This document shows positions 1 to 7,181 of a stretch of 64,000 bases of DNA, piece after piece. The translations under genes and the position numbers were made by a program. Source of the stretch: Claveliimonas intestinigallinarum (GTDB lineage Bacteria; Bacillota; Clostridia; Lachnospirales; Lachnospiraceae); the NCBI GenBank assembly GCA_019115145.1, contig DXED01000039.1, positions 4,858 to 68,857 of the forward strand, read 5' to 3'. The number at the start of each line of letters is the position of its first letter. Position 1 is the first letter of the stretch. The notes under the pieces were generated by a model, which had not been told where the DNA came from, searched no databases, and was given only the letters and a program-made list of their open reading frames with translations.

Positions 1-1
1 T

Positions 2-1690
2 ATTCTGGTAGACCGGTACGAGGAGCAGGTGGAGAGCGACCTTGGGCAGTCGGAGAAACTGATGAACATTACCCTGGATCGATACGAGGCGGTCCTGGAT
101 GCCGCGGCCTCTGATGAGGAGTTCCTGGATACCGCAAAAAAGGCGGCGCAGGGGCAGGAGCTCGCCGGGGAGGATCAGGAGGCGCTGTACAGACAGCTGG
201 AGCGGCTTGCCCGGCAGAGCTCTGGGGCAGCGGGGGCCGCCCTTCTGCTGGAGAACGGCGGCGCCTTCTTTTTCGACCAGCCGGATCAGACTCCAAAGGG
301 GAGTGAATGGATGGAGGCGGCTGCCGGGGACTGGAGAGAGCAGGCAGATAAGGCGGGAGATTTTTTCTACAGCTCTCTGTCCGGAGAGGCCTTCTCGGAG
401 GAGGATGACAAGCATGTCTTTGGAGTTTTCCGCCGTCTCCCGGCATCTCCGGAGGGCAGGCAGACGGGGGCGCTGGCACTCTGGCTGGATGCGGAGGTTC
501 TGCGGGACACCCTGGCCGGGGAGCGGGGGATCAAGAGCTTTGTCAGCGATGGTGAGGTCATCATCGCCGCCACAGAGTCTGAGGACATGGGAGAATCACC
601 CGCCCGGGCCTCACGGGGAGACTACTATATACAGAGTGTGATCCAGCAGGATACAGGGTGGAAGATCACAGAGCTGTACTCCCTGGAGCGGTATCACTAT
701 ACCCTGTTCAGCCAGCTTGCCTTTGAGGTTCTCATCGGCGTTGCGGTCATGGCTGTCCTGGGTGCGGCAGCCTATCTCATGAGTGTGCCCATGGTCCGGG
801 CGGTGCGAGGGATCGCGGCGGCGATGGCAGCCGCCAGGGAGGGCGATTACTCTGTCCGGGTGGAGGAAAACCCGAAGAGTCCCTATGAGCTGAACACCAT
901 TGCCACAGGCTTTAACAGCCTGGCGGAGCAGACGGAGCGGCTCATCCGTCAGCTCAAGCAGACAGCGGAGGAGCAGAAGAATGCGGAGCTGCAGGCGCTG
1001 GAGGCCCAGATTGACCCTCATTTTCTCTACAATACGCTGGACACTATCAACTGGAAGGCCATAGAGAAGGATGAGATGGAGATCAGCGAGATGGTGGGCG
1101 CCCTGGCGGATATCCTGCGCTACTCGGTCATCAACGCGGGGGAGGAGTCTCCCATCCGGAGCGAGCTGTACTGGCTCAGACAGTATGTGCTTCTGCAGCA
1201 GGAAAAGCTGGGAAAGGAGATCCAGGTGACAGAGGAGGTGCCTGAGGGGATCCTGAACATGAAGATACATAAGCTCCTCCTGCAGCCCTTTGTGGAGAAC
1301 AGCATCCGGCACGGCTTCCGGGGCAAAGAGGGGGAGTGCTGCCTGAAGATCCGTATGACCCTGGAGGGCGGGATGCTCCATATCCAGCTGGAGGACAATG
1401 GCCGGGGCATGGCCGGGACGGACCTTGACAGGCTGGAGGACGAGGACAGGACCCGGACCTGGACCGGACATGTGGGCGTGGAGAATGTGCGGAAGCGCCT
1501 GCGGCTGTACTATTCAGACAAAGCCTATCTGCGGTTTGAGAGCCAGGAGGGAGTATTTACAAGGGTTCATATTTATATTCCTGTACCGGAAGGAGAGGTG
1601 GATGTACATGAAGATCGTGATCGTGGAGGACGAGGCGGCCATACGCAAGGGGATGGCGGGGCTGATACCCAGACTCAGTCCGGCCTATGA
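2..1690 (+). CDS. YesM-type sensor histidine kinase (5' truncated by window)
   Basis: Membrane sensor kinase of the two-component YesM/LytS-like class (His_kinase PF06580 plus HATPase_c). The frame is open from base 2 with no start, so the N-terminus (first membrane segment, start of the extracellular sensor) lies outside the window; the GTG at 29 is internal. Visible in order: an extracellular sensor region, one membrane segment (bases about 715-790), a HAMP linker, the phospho-acceptor box with PHFLYNTLDTINW near base 1018, the N box VENSIRHGF, and G boxes DNGRGM and GHVGVENVRKRL. It overlaps the YesN-type regulator that follows by 83 bases; the last roughly 30 residues are Gly/Asp/Gln-rich and look like read-through of the next gene's frame. 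Pairs of this kind usually respond to carbohydrates or other extracellular nutrients, but no transporter is visible here to name the signal. Confidence 0.9.
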   Translation: MLVDRYEEQVESDLGQSEKLMNITLDRYEAVLDAAASDEEFLDTAKKAAQGQELAGEDQEALYRQLERLARQSSGAAGAALLLENGGAFFFDQPDQTPKGSEWMEAAAGDWREQADKAGDFFYSSLSGEAFSEEDDKHVFGVFRRLPASPEGRQTGALALWLDAEVLRDTLAGERGIKSFVSDGEVIIAATESEDMGESPARASRGDYYIQSVIQQDTGWKITELYSLERYHYTLFSQLAFEVLIGVAVMAVLGAAAYLMSVPMVRAVRGIAAAMAAAREGDYSVRVEENPKSPYELNTIATGFNSLAEQTERLIRQLKQTAEEQKNAELQALEAQIDPHFLYNTLDTINWKAIEKDEMEISEMVGALADILRYSVINAGEESPIRSELYWLRQYVLLQQEKLGKEIQVTEEVPEGILNMKIHKLLLQPFVENSIRHGFRGKEGECCLKIRMTLEGGMLHIQLEDNGRGMAGTDLDRLEDEDRTRTWTGHVGVENVRKRLRLYYSDKAYLRFESQEGVFTRVHIYIPVPEGEVDVHEDRDRGGRGGHTQGDGGADTQTQSGL

Positions 1691-3131
1691 GGTGGCCGGC
1701 ACAGCCTCCGACGGCGGAGAGGGACTGGAGCTGATCCGGCGGGAAAAGCCGGATCTGGTGATACTGGACATCCGCATGCCGGGTATGGACGGGCTGGCCA
1801 TGTTAAGAGAGCTGCGCAGTGAGGGAAATGCCTGCCGGGCTATCGTGCTTTCTGCCTACTCGGATTTTGACTATGCGAAGACGGCCATTGACCTGGGCGT
1901 GGAGAGCTATATCCTGAAGCCTGTGAAGGTCAGAGAGCTGGAGGATGTTCTGCGGCTGACGCAGGCCCGTATCCGTCAGGAGGAGGAAGAGAAGATCCGT
2001 TACACCCCCGGTAAGGCCTTTCTCTCCGCTCTGGCGGGGGAGGTGGAGGCGGATCCCTATGTGAGAAAGAGGCTGAAGGAGGAGTACGGCCTTGTGCCGG
2101 ACGGGCTGACCGGAATTTTCATCATCTGGCTGGGAAAGGATTACGGGGTGTACAGCGACAGAGTGCGGGACGCCCTGGAGCCCCTGGGCTCCAGGAGCGG
2201 TCTGTTTTCCATCTGTGCCCTGGAGCGGAAAAAGCGGCAGCTTGTGCTGGCTGCTCTCTATCAGGTGGAGGATCAGGAAAAGGCACAGGAGTATCTTAGA
2301 AAGAAGGCGGCGCCTATGCTCTCCGGGCTCACCGGGGGGAAGGCCGTCATGGGATTGATCTGGTGCGGCGGTCTTGCCGGTTTCCATGAGGCGGCTGTCC
2401 GTCTATGCGATGTCCTGGATTACAGCCTGACAGAGGGAACGGGAAGGCTTATCGTTTACGGGGAGAGGGACAGAGAGGTACATACCTTCAAGTATCCCCT
2501 GGAGCTCGAGGCGAAGACAAAGCAGGCGCTTCTCCAGAACGCCGGGGAACTGGACCGGTGCGTTCGGAGGTTTCTCGACTACTGCGAGGAGGGACATTTT
2601 CCGCCCCGAGAGGTAAAAGAGGGGTGTTTCCGGTATTTCAATATGATCTGTCACGCGGCCGGCGAGTACGGGCGCGCTGTGCCGGGGGCATCGGAGATGT
2701 CCCGTTGGATGGAGGAGATCCTGGAGGCAGTGACCTGGGAACAGATCCGGGAAATCTTTTCCAGGCTGACCGGCAGCCTGGAGCAGGAGGGGGACAGCGG
2801 CGCGGATGAGGAGAGTCTTCTTGTGAGGAAGGCCAGGAAGATGATTCTGGAATACTACAGCCAGGGGATCACCCTGGAGGAGATCGCTTCCAGGCTGGGC
2901 GTGTCCGATGAGTATCTGAGCACCCGGCTCAAAAAGGAGACGGGGAGCACCTTTACCGAGATTATGAGGACAGTCCGCATGGACAAAATCAAGGAGCTGC
3001 TCGTGAGCACAAATATGAAGCTGTCCCAGATTGCTGACGCTGCCGGGTATTCGGATCCCAAGTACATGAGCCGCATTTTCCGCGAGGAGGTGGGAATGCT
3101 GCCGCTGGAATACAGAAAAATACATCTTTAG
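1608..3131 (+). CDS. YesN-type response regulator, REC + AraC HTH
   Basis: Cytoplasmic DNA-binding partner of the preceding kinase, 507 residues. The N-terminal receiver domain shows KIVIVEDEAA, the phospho-acceptor in LVILDIRMPGMDG and the conserved lysine in ILKPVK. A long middle region without recognised motifs follows. The C-terminal AraC-type double helix-turn-helix runs from about residue 405 (ITLEEIASRLGVSDEYLS and LSQIADAAGYSDPKYMSRIF). I chose ATG 1608 because AGGAGAGG at 1591-1598 is about 9 bases upstream; ATG 1602 is possible but too close to it. Translationally coupled to the kinase by an 83-base overlap. Target genes are not evident in the window. Confidence 0.9.
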   Translation: MKIVIVEDEAAIRKGMAGLIPRLSPAYEVAGTASDGGEGLELIRREKPDLVILDIRMPGMDGLAMLRELRSEGNACRAIVLSAYSDFDYAKTAIDLGVESYILKPVKVRELEDVLRLTQARIRQEEEEKIRYTPGKAFLSALAGEVEADPYVRKRLKEEYGLVPDGLTGIFIIWLGKDYGVYSDRVRDALEPLGSRSGLFSICALERKKRQLVLAALYQVEDQEKAQEYLRKKAAPMLSGLTGGKAVMGLIWCGGLAGFHEAAVRLCDVLDYSLTEGTGRLIVYGERDREVHTFKYPLELEAKTKQALLQNAGELDRCVRRFLDYCEEGHFPPREVKEGCFRYFNMICHAAGEYGRAVPGASEMSRWMEEILEAVTWEQIREIFSRLTGSLEQEGDSGADEESLLVRKARKMILEYYSQGITLEEIASRLGVSDEYLSTRLKKETGSTFTEIMRTVRMDKIKELLVSTNMKLSQIADAAGYSDPKYMSRIFREEVGMLPLEYRKIHL

Positions 3132-3278
3132 ACAAAAACAGATTAAAAAATTACTCCTTTTTTAAAAATATACGCCTGTCATCCTGGCAATAATCTTATA
3201 TGATAATGACTGACAGAACTAAGACAGACAGAAACGAATATATAGTTTTAAGAAAATTTTTGGAAAAGGAGAAGTTGT

Positions 3279-3515
3279 ATGGATCAGGTGAAAGTACAAT
3301 TCAGGACGCCGGAAGAGGTGATGGATTTTACCAATGTTGTATCCAGGTATGAGTGCGACATGGATCTGAAGAAGAGCAGCAAAAAGGTTGTTGACGCCAA
3401 ATCACTGCTCGGAATACTGGCTCTCGGACTGGAAAATGTTCTGGAGCTGTGTATTTATTCTGATGAGAGCTGTGAGGAAGTCGTGAAAGCCATCAGCCGA
3501 TATGTGATAGCGTAA
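3279..3515 (+). CDS. HPr-like protein lacking the phosphocarrier histidine (Crh-like)
   Basis: A 78-residue protein of the PTS HPr fold. The segment VDAKSLLGILALGL (residues 38-51) matches the regulatory Ser46 region of HPr, with Ser42 in the Ser46 position. The active-site loop that carries His15 (xHARPA) is absent: the corresponding stretch reads TPEEVMDFTNVVSRY and has no histidine at all. It therefore cannot pass phosphate from EI to EIIA, and by analogy with Bacillus Crh is more likely a regulatory protein, perhaps a CcpA cofactor if Ser42 is phosphorylated. That role is inference. It is monocistronic: good RBS AAAGGAGAAG at 3265-3274, a TATGAT-like -10 near 3199 with no clear -35, and a terminator right behind it. 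No ptsI or ptsH is nearby. Confidence 0.8.
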   Translation: MDQVKVQFRTPEEVMDFTNVVSRYECDMDLKKSSKKVVDAKSLLGILALGLENVLELCIYSDESCEEVVKAISRYVIA

Positions 3516-3522
3516 AAGGTGC

Positions 3523-3560
3523 CAGGGAGCAGTGACAGACTGTTCCCTGCTTTTCTTTTA
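3523..3560 (+). terminator. Rho-independent terminator after the HPr-like gene
   Basis: A 10-bp stem with one G-T pair (CAGGGAGCAG pairing with CTGTTCCCTG), a 7-base loop, then a T-rich tail CTTTTCTTTT. It begins 8 bases after the stop codon. Confidence 0.85.
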
Positions 3561-3562
3561 TA

Positions 3563-3595
3563 ACGAATACTGATTAATGGTGGAAAAATATTCGT
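3563..3595. promoter_or_regulatory. PurBox-like inverted repeat upstream of purine genes
   Basis: ACGAATA at 3563-3569 and its exact reverse complement TATTCGT at 3589-3595, 19 bases apart, flank the -35 position of the purine promoter. The right half, read on the minus strand, is ATATACGAATATT, 11 of 13 matches to the Bacillus PurR box consensus AWWWCCGAACWWT; the left half is poorer. Paired inverted PurBoxes in front of purine genes are typical for Gram-positive PurR, but no purR gene is in the window, so the assignment is inference. Confidence 0.4.
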
Positions 3596-3609
3596 ATATC
3601 TTATATAAT
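3581..3609 (+). promoter_or_regulatory. Promoter of the IMP cyclohydrolase / AICAR transformylase pair
   Basis: Perfect -10 TATAAT at 3604-3609 with a weak -35 (TGGAAA, 3581-3586) 17 bases upstream. The right half of the inverted repeat lies in the spacer, where a bound repressor would block RNA polymerase. Confidence 0.55.
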
Positions 3610-3657
3610 GGAGAGAGTGGGAAACCAGCAAATACAAGATAAAGAGGAGAGTCACTC

Positions 3658-4371
3658 ATGGAAATGTTGTCAATTGAAAAAGAATTACAGGAAAACTCCT
3701 ACCCCGGAAGAGGGATCATCATCGGGAGGAGCGCCGACGGCAAAAAAGCTGTCACAGCCTATTTTATCATGGGCAGGAGCGAGAACAGCCGGAACCGCGT
3801 CTTCGTGGAGGACGGCGAGGGTATTCGCACCCAGGCCTTTGACGAGTCCAAGCTGACCGATCCGAGTCTGATCATCTACGCCCCTGTGCGGGTTCTTGGA
3901 AATAAGACCATTGTCACCAACGGAGACCAGACCGATACCATCTACGAGGGAATGGACAGGCAGATGACCTTTGAGCAGTCTCTGCGCAGCCGTGAGTTTG
4001 AGCCCGACGCGCCAAACTACACGCCGCGTATTTCCGGTATCATGCATGTGGAGGGCGGAAAATTCAATTACGCCATGTCTATCTTAAAGAGCAGGAACGG
4101 TGATCCGGGAAGCTGCTGCCGTTACACATTTGCCTACGAGAACGCCGTGCCGGGAGAGGGACATTTCATCCACACCTACATGCACGACGGCAATCCTCTT
4201 CCCAGCTTTGAGGGAGAGCCGAAGCGCATCGCCATCCCGGACGACATGGACGCCTTTGCGGACACGCTGTGGAGCAGCCTCAACGAGGACAACAAGGTCT
4301 CCCTGTTTGTGCGGTACATTGACATTGCCACAGGCACATACGAGTCAAAGATCATCAACAAGAATAAATAG
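3658..4371 (+). CDS. IMP cyclohydrolase, PurO-like family
   Basis: Last step of de novo IMP synthesis, ring closure of FAICAR to IMP, in the cytoplasm. The 237-residue protein has the features of the stand-alone IMP cyclohydrolase family (PF07826): an early PGRGIIIGR motif followed by VTAYFIMGRSENSRNR, a central NYTPRISG and a late SLFVRYID. It has no similarity to the N-terminal MGS-like domain of bifunctional PurH. ATG 3658 is preceded by an AAAGAGGAG Shine-Dalgarno. It is followed after 25 bases by a separate AICAR transformylase, so the two activities that most bacteria carry in one PurH chain are here two adjacent genes in one operon. Confidence 0.85.
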   Translation: MEMLSIEKELQENSYPGRGIIIGRSADGKKAVTAYFIMGRSENSRNRVFVEDGEGIRTQAFDESKLTDPSLIIYAPVRVLGNKTIVTNGDQTDTIYEGMDRQMTFEQSLRSREFEPDAPNYTPRISGIMHVEGGKFNYAMSILKSRNGDPGSCCRYTFAYENAVPGEGHFIHTYMHDGNPLPSFEGEPKRIAIPDDMDAFADTLWSSLNEDNKVSLFVRYIDIATGTYESKIINKNK

Positions 4372-4396
4372 AATACGATTTGCGGAGGGATAAGAA

Positions 4397-5575
4397 ATGA
4401 AGGAACTGGAACTGAAATACGGATGCAACCCCAACCAGAAGCCGTCCAGGATCTATATGGCGGATGGGAGCGAGCTCCCCATCACCGTGCTGAACGGAAA
4501 GCCGGGGTATATCAATTTTCTTGACGCCTTTAACGGATGGCAGCTTGTGAAGGAGCTGAAGGAGGCCACCGGACTTCCGGCAGCCACCTCCTTCAAGCAC
4601 GTGTCTCCCGCGGGAGCGGCTGTTGGCCTGCCCCTTACGGACACGCTGGCAAAGATCTACTGGGTGGACGACTTGGGAGAGCTCTCTCCCCTGGCCTGCG
4701 CCTACGCGAGGGCCAGAGGCGCTGACAGAATGTCCTCCTTCGGAGATTTTATTTCCCTGTCCGATGTCTGTGACGTGGACACAGCCCGCCTCATCAAGAG
4801 GGAGGTGTCCGACGGCGTCATCGCTCCCGGATACGAGCCGGAGGCGCTGGAGCTTTTGAAGCAGAAGAAAAAAGGAAACTACAACATCATCCAGATCGAT
4901 CCCGACTATGTGCCGGCAGCTCTGGAGCACAAGGAAGTGTACGGCGTCACCTTTGAGCAGGGCAGAAATGAGCTCCATATCGGGGACGATTTCTTTGACA
5001 ACATTGTGACGGAAAATAAAGAGATGCCAAAAGAGGCGAAGATAGACCTGGCCATTTCCATGATCACCCTGAAATACACCCAGTCCAACTCCGTCTGCTA
5101 CGTAAAAGGCGGACAGGCCATCGGCATCGGGGCAGGCCAGCAGTCCCGTATCCACTGCACCAGACTGGCCGGACAGAAGGCGGACAACTGGTGGCTGCGC
5201 CAGTCACCGAAGGTGATGGGCCTGCAGTTCCTGGACAAGATCGGACGGGCCGACAGGGACAATGCCATTGACCTGTACATTGGGGATGAGTACATGGATG
5301 TGCTGGCTGATGGAAAATGGGAGCAGACCTTCAAGGTGAAGCCGGAGGTGTTCACAAAGGAGGAGAAGAGAGAATGGCTGGACAAGCTGACAGATGTAGC
5401 CCTCGGCTCCGATGCCTTCTTCCCCTTTGGCGACAACATTGAGAGAGCTTACAAGAGCGGCGTGAAGTACGTGGCTCAGCCGGGCGGCTCAGTCCGGGAT
5501 GACAATGTTATCGAGGCATGCAACAGCCACGATATGGTGATGGCCTTCACGGGAATCCGCCTGTTCCATCATTAG
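4397..5575 (+). CDS. purH: Stand-alone AICAR transformylase (PurH C-terminal half)
   Basis: Transfers the formyl group of 10-formyl-THF to AICAR, giving FAICAR for the IMP cyclohydrolase encoded just upstream. The 392 residues correspond only to the transformylase half of PurH: LKYGCNPNQKPSR at the N-terminus, the catalytic region ATSFKHVSPAGAAVGLPL (Lys-His pair), SNSVCYVKGGQAIGIGAGQQSR, and the C-terminal VKYVAQPGGSVRDD and MAFTGIRLFHH that close typical PurH proteins. No MGS domain is present. Strong RBS GGAGGG, 12 bases before ATG 4397; same operon as the cyclohydrolase. No clear terminator follows. Confidence 0.92.
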   Translation: MKELELKYGCNPNQKPSRIYMADGSELPITVLNGKPGYINFLDAFNGWQLVKELKEATGLPAATSFKHVSPAGAAVGLPLTDTLAKIYWVDDLGELSPLACAYARARGADRMSSFGDFISLSDVCDVDTARLIKREVSDGVIAPGYEPEALELLKQKKKGNYNIIQIDPDYVPAALEHKEVYGVTFEQGRNELHIGDDFFDNIVTENKEMPKEAKIDLAISMITLKYTQSNSVCYVKGGQAIGIGAGQQSRIHCTRLAGQKADNWWLRQSPKVMGLQFLDKIGRADRDNAIDLYIGDEYMDVLADGKWEQTFKVKPEVFTKEEKREWLDKLTDVALGSDAFFPFGDNIERAYKSGVKYVAQPGGSVRDDNVIEACNSHDMVMAFTGIRLFHH

Positions 5576-5599
5576 GAAGCGAAATCCACAGAAAACCAG

Positions 5600-5628
5600 T
5601 TGTATATTTAGATAAAACGCAGTATAAT
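5600..5628 (+). promoter_or_regulatory. Sigma-A promoter of glmM
   Basis: TTGTAT at 5600-5605, 17-base spacer, TATAAT at 5623-5628. The predicted start of transcription is near 5635, directly in front of a perfect hairpin. Confidence 0.75.
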
Positions 5629-5639
5629 ATACAGGAAAT

Positions 5640-5672
5640 GGCCGATTGTGCAAAAAAAACGGACAATCGGCC
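5640..5672 (+). promoter_or_regulatory. Perfect 10-bp hairpin at the 5' end of the glmM transcript
   Basis: GGCCGATTGT at 5640-5649 pairs exactly with ACAATCGGCC at 5663-5672 around a 13-base A-rich loop. It is followed by CAAAATTAT, not by a T-run, so it is not a normal terminator on this strand. It lies about 5 bases after the predicted transcription start and 17 bases before the Shine-Dalgarno AAGGAG. It could stabilise the mRNA or bind a regulator. Confidence 0.7.
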
Positions 5673-5704
5673 AAAATTATATCTGTGATAAGGAGATAAT
5701 TCAA

Positions 5705-7054
5705 ATGGGCAAATATTTTGGAACAGATGGTTTCCGGGGAGAAGCGAATGAAGTCCTGACAGTGGAGCACGCCTTTAAGGTGGGACGTTTTCTCGGATGG
5801 TACTACGGGCAGGAGCACAAGGCCAGAGTGGTCATCGGAAAAGACACAAGGCGAAGCAGCTACATGTTTGAGTACGCTCTGGCGGCAGGACTGACCGCGT
5901 CAGGTGCGGATGCGTTCCTCCTCCACGTGACCACCACTCCCAGCGTGTCCTACGTGACAAGGACCGAGAACTTTGACTGCGGTATCATGATCTCCGCCAG
6001 CCACAATCCCTTCTACGATAACGGGATCAAGGTGATCAACGGCAAGGGCCACAAGCTGGAGGCCGAGGTGGAAGAGAAGATCGAAGCGTATATTGACGGG
6101 GAGACAGGAGAACTGCCCCTGGCCAAACGGGACCAGATCGGCCGCACGACAGACTACGTGGCCGGAAGGAACCGCTACGTAGGCTATCTGATTTCACTTG
6201 CTACCAGGTCCTTTGAGGGGATGAAGGTGGGGCTTGACTGTTCCAACGGAAGCGCGTTCATGATCGCCAAGAGCGTGTATGACGCCCTGGGCGCGAAGAC
6301 CTATGTCATCAACAATGAGCCAAACGGTCTCAACATCAATCTGAACTGTGGCTCCACCCATATCGACGTGCTGAAGCAGTATGTGAAGGACAACGGCCTG
6401 GATGTGGCCTTTGCCTTTGACGGAGACGCGGACCGGTGCATCGCTGTGGATGAGAATGGAAACGAGGTCAACGGAGACTTGATCCTCTACATCTGTGGAA
6501 AATACATGAAGGAGAACGGCCGTCTCAACGGGGACACCATCGTCACCACCATCATGTCCAACCTGGGTCTTTACAAGGCCTGCGACAAGGCCGGGCTGAA
6601 ATATGAAAAGACGGCTGTGGGAGATAAGTATGTGTATGAAAACATGGTGAAGAACAACTTCTCCCTGGGCGGCGAGCAGTCCGGACACATTATCTTCAGC
6701 AAGCACGCCACCACAGGAGACGGCATCCTGACCTCTCTGATGGTCATGGAGGTCATGCTGGAGAAGAAGATGAGCCTTGCCAAGCTGACAGAGGAAGTCC
6801 GGATCTATCCCCAGCTCCTGAAGAACGTAAAGGTGACGGACAAGAAGACAGCCCGTGAGAACCCGGCAGTCGTGAAGGCTGTGGAGGAAGTGACAGAGGC
6901 TCTTGGAGACAACGGCCGCATCCTCGTGCGGGAGAGCGGTACAGAGCCGGTGATCCGCGTTATGGTAGAGGCGGAGACAGATGAGCTCTGCGAGAAATAT
7001 GTGGATCAGGTCGTGGACGTGATGCACGCGGAGAACCTGGCTGTGGAAGCGTAA
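5705..7054 (+). CDS. glmM: Phosphoglucosamine mutase
   Basis: Converts glucosamine-6-phosphate to glucosamine-1-phosphate for UDP-GlcNAc and thus peptidoglycan. 449 residues, normal for GlmM. Order of motifs: GKYFGTDGFRGEAN at the start, the catalytic phosphoserine loop MISASHNPFYDNGIK (about residue 100), the Mg-binding DGDADRC (about 240), the sugar-binding GEQSGHI and the C-terminal phosphate-binding RESGTEPVIRVM. ATG 5705 is used because AAGGAG lies 9 bases upstream and GlmM proteins start exactly at this MGKYFGTDG; upstream codons in frame run through the leader hairpin. Monocistronic, between its own promoter and a strong terminator. Confidence 0.95.
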   Translation: MGKYFGTDGFRGEANEVLTVEHAFKVGRFLGWYYGQEHKARVVIGKDTRRSSYMFEYALAAGLTASGADAFLLHVTTTPSVSYVTRTENFDCGIMISASHNPFYDNGIKVINGKGHKLEAEVEEKIEAYIDGETGELPLAKRDQIGRTTDYVAGRNRYVGYLISLATRSFEGMKVGLDCSNGSAFMIAKSVYDALGAKTYVINNEPNGLNINLNCGSTHIDVLKQYVKDNGLDVAFAFDGDADRCIAVDENGNEVNGDLILYICGKYMKENGRLNGDTIVTTIMSNLGLYKACDKAGLKYEKTAVGDKYVYENMVKNNFSLGGEQSGHIIFSKHATTGDGILTSLMVMEVMLEKKMSLAKLTEEVRIYPQLLKNVKVTDKKTARENPAVVKAVEEVTEALGDNGRILVRESGTEPVIRVMVEAETDELCEKYVDQVVDVMHAENLAVEA

Positions 7055-7080
7055 AAGCACAAAAAACAAGGTGAGAAAAG

Positions 7081-7116
7081 ATGCGCCGCATGAGTGATGC
7101 GGCGCATTTTCATTTG
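7081..7116 (+). terminator. Terminator after glmM
   Basis: Perfect 11-bp stem (ATGCGCCGCAT / ATGCGGCGCAT), loop GAGTG, tail TTTTCATTT. Confidence 0.9.
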
Positions 7117-7181
7117 TGAAAAGGGACATACTAAACTCCGGCTGAAAGAATTTTAAGATGAAGATAAAAAGGAGGAGCAGG

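Noticed and set aside
5576..5704. glmS-type ribozyme or other riboswitch before glmM
   Set aside because: The leader is about 70 bases with one simple hairpin; none of the conserved glmS ribozyme core is present and the gene is glmM.
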